Made by a program: the position numbers and the translations under genes | Shown: positions 7,918 through 16,721 of the stretch, in pieces | How positions within the stretch are numbered: the first letter of the stretch is position 1 | How the letters are laid out: each line of letters opens with the position of its first letter | Notes under the pieces: generated by a model | What the model saw: the letters and a program-made list of their open reading frames with translations, nothing else | Told to the model about the DNA's origin: nothing | Databases searched by the model: none | NCBI GenBank assembly: GCA_947628955.1 | Contig: CANRBX010000001.1 | Coordinates: forward strand, 67,931-131,930 | Direction: 5' to 3' | Length of the DNA: 64,000 bases | Source of the DNA: an uncultured Lachnospiraceae bacterium | GTDB lineage: Bacteria > Bacillota > Clostridia > Lachnospirales > Lachnospiraceae

Positions 7918-8832
7918 ATGACCCTTTTTACCGTATTTTTTCAGATGCTCTCCCTGCTGATCATGATCGGCGCCGGATTCCTGGCGGCCAGGACCGGCAT
8001 GATGGACGACCACACCAACAGCCATATCTCCAGGCTGATCGTCAACATTTTCAATCCGCTGCTCGTCTTTGCCAGCGCGGCCAATTCCATCGGCCTGATC
8101 CCGATGCAGAAGCTGGTCCTGGTCGGCCTGATCGCGGTCGGAATGTTTGCCGTCTTTATCATCGTCGGGATGATCCTCGCTCCCCTTTTTGAGCGGGACT
8201 CCATGCAGAGCAGGATCTACCAGCTCATGTTCGTGTTCTCCAATCTGGGATTCATCGGGATCCCGGTCGTGTCCAGCATCCTGGGATCGCAGTACGTCGT
8301 GTACGTCACCGAATTCATGCTGGTCTACACCGTGATCTTTTACACCTACGGCGTGGCGCTGATGGATGGAAAATTCTCCCCGTCCTCGCTGAAATCCATG
8401 CTCAACCCGGGCACCTTCTTCAGTGTGGCCGCCCTGCTCATCATCCTGTTCGAGATCCGTCTCCCGGATTTCATCCGGTCCGCGGCGACCTACCTCGGCA
8501 ACGCGACCACGCCGCTGGCCCTGATCTCGGTGGGCTTCTCCCTGGCAAACTCGGACATCCGCCGGATCCTCACCAATGGAAAGCTCTATATCTTCTCCGC
8601 TGTCAAGCTGCTCATCCTGCCCCTGCTCCTGCTGCCCCTCGTGCGGCTCGTGACGGACGACGCCAGCCTGACCGCGGTCTGCATGGTCATCTTCGGCATG
8701 CCTGTCGGCAACATGCCCCTGATGCTCGGCACGCAAAAGGGAATCGACTGCACGAACTGCAGCGCAGCCATCATCCTGACGACTGTACTCTGCGTGCTGA
8801 CGATTCCCATCCTAATGGCGATAGTCGGCTGA
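7918..8832 (+). CDS. AEC family (auxin efflux carrier-like) transporter
   Basis: A 304-residue integral membrane transporter of the AEC family, whose bacterial members carry malate and other organic acids. It has about ten hydrophobic helices in two halves, with family segments such as NLGFIGIPVVSSILG (residues about 110-125) and FGMPVGNMPLML near the C-terminus. The ORF track begins 28 codons earlier, but the ATG at 7918 is preceded by AAGAGG and gives the usual MTLFTVFFQMLSLLIMIGAG start. It has its own promoter and is convergent with the purine genes. The substrate is unknown. Confidence 0.9.
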   Translation: MTLFTVFFQMLSLLIMIGAGFLAARTGMMDDHTNSHISRLIVNIFNPLLVFASAANSIGLIPMQKLVLVGLIAVGMFAVFIIVGMILAPLFERDSMQSRIYQLMFVFSNLGFIGIPVVSSILGSQYVVYVTEFMLVYTVIFYTYGVALMDGKFSPSSLKSMLNPGTFFSVAALLIILFEIRLPDFIRSAATYLGNATTPLALISVGFSLANSDIRRILTNGKLYIFSAVKLLILPLLLLPLVRLVTDDASLTAVCMVIFGMPVGNMPLMLGTQKGIDCTNCSAAIILTTVLCVLTIPILMAIVG

Positions 8833-8845
8833 TAACGGCAGGCGT

Positions 8846-10024
8846 TCAGTGGTGGAACAGGCGGATCCCCGTAAAGGCCATCGCGATCCCGTATTTGTTG
8901 CAGGCCGCGATCACATCCTCGTCGCGCACCGAACCGCCCGGCTGCGCGATGTACTCCACGCCGGACTTATGCGCGCGCTCGATGTTGTCGCTGAACGGGA
9001 AGAACGCGTCGGAGCCGAGCGTCACACCCTTCATCTGATCCAGCCAGGCGCGCTTCTCGGCCTCCGTGAACACCTCCGGCTTCTCGGTAAACACCTTCTG
9101 CCACGCGCCGTCCGCGAGCACATCCATATATTCCGCCCCGATGTAGACGTCGATCGCATTGTCGCGCTCCGCCCTCGTGATATGTCCGGAGAACGGCAGG
9201 TTCAGCACCTTCGGGCACTGGCGCAGGAACCAGTTGTCGGCCTTCTGCCCGGCCAGCCTCGTGCAGTGCACGCGCGACTGCTGTCCGGCCCCGATGCCGA
9301 TCGCCTGTCCGCCCTTCACATAGCAGACGGAATTGGACTGCGTATATTTCAGCGTGATCAGCGCGATCTTCAGATCCATCGCCGCGCTGTCCGGGATCTC
9401 CTTCTTCTCTGTCACGAAATTGGAGATCAGCTCATCGTCGATCGCGAGCTCCTGCCTGCCCTGCTCGAACGTCACGCCGTACACCTGCTTGCGCTCGATC
9501 GGATCCGGGCGGTAATTCTCGTCGATCTGGATCACATTGTAGTTTCCCTTCTTCTTCTGCCCGAGCAGCTCCAGCGCCTCATCGGTATAGCCCGGGGCGA
9601 TGACCCCGTCGGACACCTCGCGTTTGATCAGCATCGCCGTATCGCGGTCGCAGACATCGGACAGCGCGATGAAGTCGCCGAATGATGACATGCGGTCCGC
9701 ACCCCTCGCCCTCGCGTACGCGCAGGCCAGCGGGGACAGGCCGCCGCAGTCGTCCACCCAGTAGATCTTCGCCAGCGTCTCGTCCAGCGGAAGTCCCACC
9801 GCCGCGCCGGCCGGGGACACATGCTTAAAGGAAGTCGCCGCCGGAAGGCCGGTCGCCTGCTTCAGCTCCCGCACCAGCTGCCAGCCGTTGAACGCGTCCA
9901 GAAAATTGATATAACCCGGCCTGCCTGAGAGCACCCGGATCGGGAGCTCGCTGCCGTCCGCCATGTAGATGCGGGACGGCTTCTGATTGGGATTACAGCC
10001 GTACTTCAAAGCCAGTTCTTTCAT
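8846..10024 (-). CDS. Stand-alone AICAR transformylase (PurH C-terminal type)
   Basis: A 392-residue phosphoribosylaminoimidazolecarboxamide formyltransferase. It transfers the formyl group of 10-formyl-tetrahydrofolate to AICAR to give FAICAR, the penultimate step of IMP synthesis. It matches the transformylase half of bifunctional PurH: KYGCNPNQKPSR, TSFKHVSPAGAAVG with the catalytic Lys-His, and the C-terminal AQPGGSVRDEDVI. There is no N-terminal MGS-like cyclohydrolase domain. The start at 10024 follows ACAGGAGGAGACAATT; the ORF track start is nine codons too far upstream. It lies directly after the IMP cyclohydrolase gene (45-base gap), which supplies the missing activity. Confidence 0.93.
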   Translation of the reverse strand: MKELALKYGCNPNQKPSRIYMADGSELPIRVLSGRPGYINFLDAFNGWQLVRELKQATGLPAATSFKHVSPAGAAVGLPLDETLAKIYWVDDCGGLSPLACAYARARGADRMSSFGDFIALSDVCDRDTAMLIKREVSDGVIAPGYTDEALELLGQKKKGNYNVIQIDENYRPDPIERKQVYGVTFEQGRQELAIDDELISNFVTEKKEIPDSAAMDLKIALITLKYTQSNSVCYVKGGQAIGIGAGQQSRVHCTRLAGQKADNWFLRQCPKVLNLPFSGHITRAERDNAIDVYIGAEYMDVLADGAWQKVFTEKPEVFTEAEKRAWLDQMKGVTLGSDAFFPFSDNIERAHKSGVEYIAQPGGSVRDEDVIAACNKYGIAMAFTGIRLFHH

Positions 10025-10069
10025 AATTGTCTCCTCCTGTACTGAAATCAATCCGCGGCCACTTTGCCA

Positions 10070-10783
10070 TTACTGGTTCTTGTTGATGATCTTCGTCTCA
10101 TACTTTCCGCTCGCGATATCGATGTAGCGCACGAACAGGGACACCTTGTTGTCCTCGTTCAGGCTCGTCCACAGCATCTGCGCGAACGCCTCCATATCGT
10201 CCGGGATCGCGACCAGCTTCGGCTCGCCCTCAAAGCTCGGGAGCGGATCGCCGTCGCACTTGTACGTGTGGATGAAATGCCCCTCGCCGGCCAGGCAGTT
10301 TTCGTACGCGAACGTAAAACGGCTGCAGGCCGCCGGATTGCCGTTGCTGCTCTTGAGAATGGACATCGCGTAGCTGTACCTTCCGCCCTCGATGTGCAGG
10401 ATCCCGGAGATCCTCGGCGTGTAGTTCGGCGCGTCCGGCTCGAACTCGCGGCTGCGCAGCGTCTGCTCAAACGTCATCTGCCGGTCCATCCCCTCATAGA
10501 TCGTATCCGTCTGGTCGCCGTTCGTCACGATCGTCTTGTTGCCGAGCACGCGCACCGGCGCATAGATGATCAGGCTCGGGTCGCTCAGCTTTGACGGGTC
10601 AAACGCCTGCGTGCGGATCCCCTCGCCGTCCTCGACAAACACGCGGTTCCGGCTGTTCACGCTGCGGCCCATGATAAAATAAGCCGCGGCCGCCTTCGTC
10701 CCGTCGGCAGACCGCCCGATGATAATTCCTCTGCCCGGGTAGCTGTTCTCTCTCAGTTCCTTTTCCAAAGAAATCATTTCCAT
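10070..10783 (-). CDS. PurO-like IMP cyclohydrolase
   Basis: A 237-residue protein of the archaeal-type (PurO-like) IMP cyclohydrolase family, which closes FAICAR to IMP, the last step of de novo purine synthesis. Family features seen are the N-terminal SYPGRGIIIGRSADG, the core SRNRVFVED and the TNGDQTDTIYEGM segment. An Ntn-hydrolase-like fold is known for the family. The ATG at 10783 is preceded by GAGAGG. It lies upstream of the stand-alone transformylase in the same direction, so together the two genes replace a bifunctional PurH. No other purine gene is in the window. Confidence 0.9.
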   Translation of the reverse strand: MEMISLEKELRENSYPGRGIIIGRSADGTKAAAAYFIMGRSVNSRNRVFVEDGEGIRTQAFDPSKLSDPSLIIYAPVRVLGNKTIVTNGDQTDTIYEGMDRQMTFEQTLRSREFEPDAPNYTPRISGILHIEGGRYSYAMSILKSSNGNPAACSRFTFAYENCLAGEGHFIHTYKCDGDPLPSFEGEPKLVAIPDDMEAFAQMLWTSLNEDNKVSLFVRYIDIASGKYETKIINKNQ

Positions 10784-10852
10784 AGCGTTTCCTCTCCTTT
10801 TTGTGTATGTGGTAGAATAACATTATTGGGAGCGAATTGCAAGTACTATTTC

Positions 10853-10984
10853 AGATGAGCTCTGCGGCAGGTTCAGATGGACTCCGCGGCAGGTTTAAAT
10901 AAGCTCTGCAGTAAGTTTAAATGAGCTCTGCGGCAGGCTTAAATAAGCTCTGCAGTAAGTTTAAATGAACTCTGCGGCAAGTTC
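10853..10984 (-). repeat. 22-bp tandem repeat, six units, spanning the azlD stop codon
   Basis: Six units of exactly 22 bases. Two types alternate in part: one reads AATGAGCTCTGCGGCAGG, the other AATAAGCTCTGCAGTAAG. The last unit (10963-10984) is the 3' end of azlD, encoding its final residues and stop; the other five lie downstream of azlD and reach the leader of the purine operon. There are no unique spacers, so it is not a CRISPR array. Confidence 0.9.
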
Positions 10985-11275
10985 CGCGATAAAGACGACC
11001 GCGCTCGAAAACATCGCCACGGTGATCAGGCTTCTGCGCCTCCAGGCCAGAATGAGGGCCGCCGCAAAGCCGGCCGCGGACGCAAGGCGGTTCGACGTGG
11101 CTGTCAGTATGGCCGGAAAGGTCATCACCGAGAGCGTCACATACGGGACATAATATAAAAAAGAACGGACAAATTTATTTTTGATCTCCCTGCGGATCAG
11201 CGTCAGGGGCAGGAGGCGGATCAGATACGTGACCGCCGCCATCACCGCGATATAGATATAGACATTCGGCTTCAT
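10961..11275 (-). CDS. azlD: AzlD family branched-chain amino acid exporter subunit
   Basis: A 104-residue membrane protein with four hydrophobic helices, the small partner of AzlC in branched-chain amino acid export. It carries the family core YLIRLLPLTLIRREI near residue 20. It starts nine bases after the azlC stop with GAGGAATCTCC upstream, the usual azlCD arrangement. Its last codons form one unit of a 22-base tandem repeat that continues past the stop. Confidence 0.87.
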   Translation of the reverse strand: MKPNVYIYIAVMAAVTYLIRLLPLTLIRREIKNKFVRSFLYYVPYVTLSVMTFPAILTATSNRLASAAGFAAALILAWRRRSLITVAMFSSAVVFIAELAAEFI

Positions 11276-11284
11276 GGAGATTCC

Positions 11285-12061
11285 TCATTCCTTTCTGTCT
11301 GCCCTGTTGTAAATGCAGTTTTCCGTGCCCTTTTCTGTGCCGTCCGGCCGCGCCTGTCCGTTTTCGTCCGGAACCGGGAAGAGAAAGGCCGCGGCGCCCG
11401 AGATCAGCAGCGTCAGGATGATGATCCGGAAGCCCTGGGATATCTGCTTAAGCAGCGGCGCTGCCGTAAACAGCAGGCTGAGCAGCATGGAGACCACGAC
11501 GACACCGGCGATCACCCGGCTCTCGCGGGCCGGAGGGATGATGACGGCGATAAACATTCCGTACAGGGCAATGCTCAGCGCGCTGATGACGCGGGCCGGG
11601 AGCAGCGTCCCGGACACCACCCCGATAAAGGTGCCGCTCACCCAGCCGAGCGCGGAAATCCCGGTAAGCGCATAGAAATATATGGGACTCAGAGTGCCCT
11701 CCCGGCTCACCGAGACGCCGAAGATCTCGTCCGTCACACCGTAGGCGATCAGAAAGCGGTGCAGAAACGGTGTCCGGTCGGCGATCTTCTGGGAGAGGGC
11801 GCACGACATCAGGCAGTACCTCAGGTTGATCACGAGCTGCGTGACCGCCATCTCGGTCAGGGGCGCGCCGGCCGCGATCAGGGACAGCCCGGCAAACTGC
11901 CCGGCGCTCGTCAGATTGGCGGCCGAGAGCAGCGCCGCCTGCCAGGCGGTCAGCCCGGTGTTCTTCGCCATGATCCCAAAGGAAAAGGACACCGCAAGAT
12001 AGCCGAGGCAGATCGGGATCCCGTCCCGGATGCCGGCCATAAAGGAAATCCGTCGGTTCAT
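11285..12061 (-). CDS. azlC: AzlC family branched-chain amino acid exporter subunit
   Basis: A 258-residue integral membrane protein of the AzlC family, the large subunit of a two-protein exporter for branched-chain amino acids and analogues. It begins FMAGIRDGIPICLGYLAVSFSFG, a family hallmark, and the LTSAGQFAGLSL segment near residue 50 is conserved. The C-terminus (after about residue 235) is a hydrophilic extension. ACTGAGGAGGAA precedes the ATG. It is followed by azlD. Confidence 0.9.
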   Translation of the reverse strand: MNRRISFMAGIRDGIPICLGYLAVSFSFGIMAKNTGLTAWQAALLSAANLTSAGQFAGLSLIAAGAPLTEMAVTQLVINLRYCLMSCALSQKIADRTPFLHRFLIAYGVTDEIFGVSVSREGTLSPIYFYALTGISALGWVSGTFIGVVSGTLLPARVISALSIALYGMFIAVIIPPARESRVIAGVVVVSMLLSLLFTAAPLLKQISQGFRIIILTLLISGAAAFLFPVPDENGQARPDGTEKGTENCIYNRADRKE

Positions 12062-12147
12062 GTGTATTCCTCCTCAGTGCGTTTATCTTACCATGAATCA
12101 GCCGGCTGTTCAACAATTATGGGCGATTGTTCCTGCGGAAAATATGC

Positions 12148-12190
12148 AGTAAAAAGAAACAGCCCGGCGGAAACCGGTCCGTCCGGGCTG
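12148..12190 (-). terminator. Terminator after the MFS gene
   Basis: On the minus strand a CAGCCCGG/CCGGGCTG stem is followed by TTTCTTTTTACTGC, a proper intrinsic terminator for the sugar operon that ends with the MFS gene at 12202. Confidence 0.8.
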
Positions 12191-12201
12191 CAAAGTGCAG
12201 G

Positions 12202-13386
12202 TCATCTCCGGAAGCTGCTGAGCTTCCGCTCTCTGAAGATAAAATAGAGCAGGGTCGCCGCAAGCGGCAGGATAAAGAAAAGGTACATCCTGACATACCC
12301 GGCATTCTGGGCGATCATGCCGCCGATCATGGGGCCGAGAGCCTGTCCCAGGTCACCCCCTATGTACATGGTGCTGCAGGCCACGCCACGGCGCTTCGGC
12401 GGAACCGTCCTCAGGGCTTCCGTCTGCAGGGCGGGCTGCGACATCCCCTGCGCAAAGGCTTTCACCGCTCCGGCGATCACCAGCACCGTGAGGCTGCGCG
12501 TACCGCTGATGAGAAGCAGCGACAGGATCCCGCAGAGGTAAGCCGGATAGAGGTTTTTGGCCAGGCTCCAGCGGTTTACAAGCTTTGCCATCGCGATCCG
12601 CGAAAATATGAGAACTGCCGCATTTACGGTAAAATGCCAGCTCACTCCTTCTATTCCCCGTTCTGCCATGGAGACGACCAGAAAAGCGCTGACCACTCCG
12701 TTGAGCATGGTAAAGGAAGCATTTACGCAGGTCAGTCCGATGAGCTTTGTCTCGACCAGGCTCGCTGCGGAAAACGTCTTCTGTCTTTTGAGGGCTTCCC
12801 GCTTCTTTTGAGTTCCGCGCCCGTAACGATAAGGAAACAGTACCGTTGCCGCAAACGCACAGAACAGCATGCAGCTGCTGATCAGCATACAGCTGCGGTA
12901 TCCGGCCGTCCCGCTCAGCCAGATTCCAAGACCCGGGCCGGCCGCCATTGTCACAACGGACATCACCCCGTAATAGCTGACGGCCTCCCCCATTCTCCGT
13001 TCGGGGACACACTCGCTTACCAGGACCAGACCGGCCGTACTGGATATGCCAAAACCGATCCCGTGTATCCCGCGGAAGACAAGTACCGCAGGGATACTGG
13101 GGATTACAGAATAAACCAGCTGCGAGACCGCCATGACGAGGGTAAACCAGCTGAGCATCCGCTTGCGGTTGTAATGATCCGCCATAAATCCGCTGACCGG
13201 CCTGCAGAAACAGGAAGTGAAAGCAAACAAGCCTCCCACGATTCCGCAGACGGAAACGCTGCCGCCCAGCGTTTCCGTATAGCCTGTCAAAATCGGAGTC
13301 ACCATATTGTAGCTGAGCCAGCTGAACAGATTAGCTGCCATCAGCAGCAGATACGGGCGCGTCCACAGTCTGTCCGCGTTCTCCAT
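12202..13386 (-). CDS. Major facilitator superfamily transporter
   Basis: A 394-residue MFS transporter with twelve predicted helices. The loop 2-3 motif reads GFMADHYNRKRML (near residue 67), and the second half contains YIGGDLGQALGP. It resembles drug or sugar efflux members; the substrate cannot be told. Its ATG overlaps the TAA stop of the preceding isomerase gene (TAATG), so translation is coupled. As last gene of a sugar-uptake operon it may export a non-metabolised product such as an aglycone; this is inference. Confidence 0.88.
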   Translation of the reverse strand: MENADRLWTRPYLLLMAANLFSWLSYNMVTPILTGYTETLGGSVSVCGIVGGLFAFTSCFCRPVSGFMADHYNRKRMLSWFTLVMAVSQLVYSVIPSIPAVLVFRGIHGIGFGISSTAGLVLVSECVPERRMGEAVSYYGVMSVVTMAAGPGLGIWLSGTAGYRSCMLISSCMLFCAFAATVLFPYRYGRGTQKKREALKRQKTFSAASLVETKLIGLTCVNASFTMLNGVVSAFLVVSMAERGIEGVSWHFTVNAAVLIFSRIAMAKLVNRWSLAKNLYPAYLCGILSLLLISGTRSLTVLVIAGAVKAFAQGMSQPALQTEALRTVPPKRRGVACSTMYIGGDLGQALGPMIGGMIAQNAGYVRMYLFFILPLAATLLYFIFRERKLSSFRR

Positions 13387-14246
13387 TATTCCCAGCAGAT
13401 TCCCCGGAACCTGCGGAATCCTTCCATGCTCCGTTTTATGCTTTCCAGTTCCTCAAGCTTCGTGGCATCCTGTTCCAGTACAATATACTCGATGCTGCCA
13501 AGCTCCAGGGCCTTGTCAATGATGCTCTGGATATCCATCCGGCCGTAGCCGATTTCCGTAAAATCATCATTGCATTTGTATTGTCCGAATACCTCGCGGG
13601 TGATATAGGTATCCTCCCCCACCACATCAAACATGTTCACCGGTGTGGAAGTTTCTTTCGAAAGATCCTTCTGGTGCAGCATCCGGATCCTGGTCCCGAA
13701 ATAATCCATCATCTCCACCGGATCGTACCCTCCGCGCAGCGTCCAGAATGTATCCAGCTCCAGGTTCACATGATCCGGATCCGTGTTTTCCACGATCAGA
13801 TCCATCACTGTCCTGCCATTGAATTTCTGAAATTCCTGATAATGATTGTGATAGAGGAAGATCATTCCTTCTTCCGCGGCAATTTTTCCCATCTTCTCAT
13901 AGTACTGAACCTTCCTCATGACATCGTCATAATCTCTATAGGTCTCCATCGGATACACCAGGATCCGGTTCCCGATCTTCCGGTTGTACTCCACCACGCG
14001 TTTATAGTTGTCGTCATTGAACGGAAAAATGTGTGCGCTGATGATCCTGCTGCCGGACCCGGCCAGCAGGCCGTTCAGTTCCTCCGCGCTGACGCCGAAA
14101 CCTACTCCGTCGTCCTCGAGTGCCTTATGATTGGCTGTCTCCAGATACTTATATCCGGCCTCCGCCACCTTCCGGATCGTCCCCAGCGGATCCCGGGCCA
14201 TCGTCTTCCTCACAGAATATAATTGAATGCCGACTTTCAGTGCCAT
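13386..14246 (-). CDS. Sugar phosphate isomerase/epimerase-like TIM-barrel protein
   Basis: A 286-residue AP-endonuclease-2/xylose-isomerase-like TIM barrel (COG1082). Metal-ligand segments are visible: FLYHNHYQEF (His), NLELDTFW (Glu, Asp), RMLHQKDLS (His) and the late IEYIVLEQDAT (Glu). The start at 14246 gives MALKVGIQLYSVRK and has GAGAGG upstream; the ORF track start 70 codons earlier runs through the preceding gene. The family includes hexulose and inosose isomerases and also enzymes that cleave 3-keto-glycosides made by Gfo/Idh/MocA dehydrogenases. Such a dehydrogenase lies in the same operon, so that role is possible. Confidence 0.88.
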   Translation of the reverse strand: MALKVGIQLYSVRKTMARDPLGTIRKVAEAGYKYLETANHKALEDDGVGFGVSAEELNGLLAGSGSRIISAHIFPFNDDNYKRVVEYNRKIGNRILVYPMETYRDYDDVMRKVQYYEKMGKIAAEEGMIFLYHNHYQEFQKFNGRTVMDLIVENTDPDHVNLELDTFWTLRGGYDPVEMMDYFGTRIRMLHQKDLSKETSTPVNMFDVVGEDTYITREVFGQYKCNDDFTEIGYGRMDIQSIIDKALELGSIEYIVLEQDATKLEELESIKRSMEGFRRFRGICWE

Positions 14247-14344
14247 GTCTACTTTCCTCTCCCTGCCTCTCTGTAATTTTTGTTCCGCTCCGGTGAGATT
14301 CATCCGGCAGACGCAGCCCGGCCGGCAGGATTTTCGTCGTGCTT

Positions 14345-15481
14345 TCACTCCCGCACGATATGGCTGCAGATCAGATCCGCCGCAATGTGAAATCCCTTCT
14401 CCAGGCTGGAAATGCAGATCCACTCCTGCCTGGTATGCGCCTTCCCGCCCAGACACAGTCCGACCGTCACCGCCGGGATCCCAAGGGAAAACGGGATATT
14501 GCAGTCGGTCGACGCCGCGGTATAGCCGGGTGTCCTTCCCATATGCTTTTCGATCACATCGCGGCAGAATTCCTGCAGCTTTTTCTGCACCGGGTTGTCG
14601 CTACCCGTTTCCCCGCAGGGCCGTTCCCCCACCAGCTCTGTGGCAAGGTCCAGTCCCTCCGAGCGGAATTCTTTCACAATCTCTTCAAAATACTGTTTTA
14701 CCGTCTCCATGCTGCTTCTGCTGTCCGAGCGGAATTCGTAAAGCATCTCCGCCTCCTGGGCGATCGTATTCACGGAAGTCCCGCCGCTGATCCGGCCGAC
14801 ATTATAGGTCGTTTTGCTCCCGTCCTCCGGCACCCGGTACTGATACAGCCGGTTCACTATCGCACAGAGCCGTTCGATCGCACTGCGGTTCCCGAAGTTA
14901 AAATAGGAGTGTCCGCCCTCTGTCTTCACCCGGATGCGGTAGCGCATGGAGCCGACCGCCCGCGTACAGATCTCATCTATATATCCGTCAAAGGACACTG
15001 CCTGCGAGAGCACCTTCCGGTATCTTTTTATCAGGGCCCGCGAGCCCTTCAGATTTCCAAGCCCTTCCTCACAGGAATTTGCGGCAAAGATAACGCCCTG
15101 TTCCACGGCCGGCTGTTCCCTGATAAAATACCGCGCCATCATCATAAGCAGCACCAGATTTGCGGTGTCGTCCCCCACGCCCGGGGAGCGCAGGATGTCC
15201 CCTTCCTGCTCCACGTCCATCGGCTCCGTATCGGGGAAAACCGTGTCCGTGTGCGCCATGTACAGGGCGCACGGCTGCCCTTCCCGGCAGTGATACGGAT
15301 AGATCACATTCAGAGCCTCATCAATAAAAACTCCTTCCGCCCCTTCCTTCTCCAGCCAGGCCTTTACAAATTCCGCCCTTCTCTCTTCGTGATTGCTGGG
15401 GGCAGGAATGCCGCACAGCTCTTCCAGAAGTTCTTTCGCCTCTTTCAGATTTTCACAGATATAGTTCTCCACAGACTGCAT
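14345..15481 (-). CDS. M20 family metallohydrolase (peptidase T-like)
   Basis: A 378-residue two-metal hydrolase of the M20 family. Metal-binding motifs: MAHTDTVFPD (near residue 78), GVGDDTA (bridging Asp near 103) and NSCEEGLGNLKGS (catalytic Glu-Glu near 139). A dimerisation domain follows, and the late ASTDCNIP motif supplies another ligand. No signal peptide is seen. Members remove peptides, acyl groups or acetyl groups from amines. In a sugar operon it could deacylate an amino-sugar or amino-acid conjugate; the true substrate is unknown. Confidence 0.85.
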   Translation of the reverse strand: MQSVENYICENLKEAKELLEELCGIPAPSNHEERRAEFVKAWLEKEGAEGVFIDEALNVIYPYHCREGQPCALYMAHTDTVFPDTEPMDVEQEGDILRSPGVGDDTANLVLLMMMARYFIREQPAVEQGVIFAANSCEEGLGNLKGSRALIKRYRKVLSQAVSFDGYIDEICTRAVGSMRYRIRVKTEGGHSYFNFGNRSAIERLCAIVNRLYQYRVPEDGSKTTYNVGRISGGTSVNTIAQEAEMLYEFRSDSRSSMETVKQYFEEIVKEFRSEGLDLATELVGERPCGETGSDNPVQKKLQEFCRDVIEKHMGRTPGYTAASTDCNIPFSLGIPAVTVGLCLGGKAHTRQEWICISSLEKGFHIAADLICSHIVRE

Positions 15482-15559
15482 AAAGTTTCTCCTCCGTCAG
15501 TTTAAATGATCTGCAGGCAGGACAGTATCTGATCGGTCTTTGCTGTTGGAACGGACTTA

Positions 15560-16681
15560 TTATTTTGCAAAAAATACCTCTTTCCCGGTCTCTGCGGCGC
15601 GATATATGCCTTCCAGGATCTGCGTCACCACAAATGCCTGCTCCGGCTTTACCAGCGGCTGTGTATCGTTCAGGATCGCCTCCAGCCACTGCTTCGCCTC
15701 GCACATTCCGGGATCCATCTCTTTGCCGCTGAAGTACGCGACGGCTTTCCCGGGAGAATAGTGCTCCTCCGTCAGCCTGCCGTGATGTCCCCGGTTGAAT
15801 ACAAGGCTGTCCTCCTTATTTCGGACATTCATTCCGGAATTGATCTCGGCCCCGGCCTTTGTCCCGCAAAGCGTTGCAGCCGCCTCCTTCGCACCCAGCA
15901 TATTCAGAGCCCACGAAGCCTCCAGGAAGATCGTCGCTCCGTTTTCCATCTTCACAAATCCGAAAGCCGAATCCTCCACCTCATAGGTCTTTGGATCCCA
16001 CGGACCGAAAATATTGCACTCCGCCGCTTCCTGTGAATGTCCCAGCTTATAAAACACCGAGCCGGACGCAGAATACGGCTTATAATTGTCCATCATCCAG
16101 AGCGTCATATCCAGAGCATGTGTCCCGATGTCGATCAGCGGACCGCCGCCCTGCTTTGATTTATCCGGGAATACGCCCCAGGTCGGAACGGCGCGTCTGC
16201 GGACTGCATGCGCTTTTGCAAAGTAGATATCTCCGAGCTCCCCTTCCTCACATGCCCTGTGCAGCTCCTGCACTTCCGGGCGGAAGCGGTTCTGATAGCC
16301 GATCGTGAACTTTTTGCCGGATTTTCTCCATGCGTCCAGCATTTTCTGCGCATCCTTTGTACTGTGCGCCATCGGCTTCTCGCAGAGCACATGCTTTCCC
16401 GCCTCAAAAGAGGCCACCGTCGCCGGACAATGCTCCACATTCGGAGTAAGCACATGCACCACATCGATCTCTTTGTCCTTCAGCATCTCATGGTAGTCCG
16501 TGTAAACCTTCGCATCAGGCGTGCCGAACTCTCTGGCTGCCCGTCCTGCCCGCTCTTCTATAATATCACAGAATGCCACCATTTCACACAGCTGCGGAAA
16601 TTCTTTTAAAGAAGGCAGATGCTTGTTAAATGCGATCCCTCCGCACCCGATGAATCCGATCTTTAATTTTTTATCCGACAT
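15560..16681 (-). CDS. Gfo/Idh/MocA family NAD(P)-dependent oxidoreductase
   Basis: A 373-residue sugar-type dehydrogenase. The Rossmann nucleotide motif GFIGCGGIAFNKH lies at residue 9; the EKPMAHS motif (near residue 100) carries the catalytic Lys; the second domain has the active-site DIGTHALDM segment (near residue 190). CAGGGAGGAG precedes the ATG. The gene lies between the second permease and the M20 hydrolase. Together with the isomerase-like protein it forms an enzyme pair that recurs in the second sugar operon (34508 and 35675). Confidence 0.92.
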   Translation of the reverse strand: MSDKKLKIGFIGCGGIAFNKHLPSLKEFPQLCEMVAFCDIIEERAGRAAREFGTPDAKVYTDYHEMLKDKEIDVVHVLTPNVEHCPATVASFEAGKHVLCEKPMAHSTKDAQKMLDAWRKSGKKFTIGYQNRFRPEVQELHRACEEGELGDIYFAKAHAVRRRAVPTWGVFPDKSKQGGGPLIDIGTHALDMTLWMMDNYKPYSASGSVFYKLGHSQEAAECNIFGPWDPKTYEVEDSAFGFVKMENGATIFLEASWALNMLGAKEAAATLCGTKAGAEINSGMNVRNKEDSLVFNRGHHGRLTEEHYSPGKAVAYFSGKEMDPGMCEAKQWLEAILNDTQPLVKPEQAFVVTQILEGIYRAAETGKEVFFAK

Positions 16682-16721
16682 TTTCCTGCTCCTCCCTGTT
16701 GTTAAGATTATATTTTGCTTT

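Noticed and set aside
10853-10984. Possible CRISPR array
   Set aside because: Units are directly abutting with no unique spacers and no cas genes nearby.
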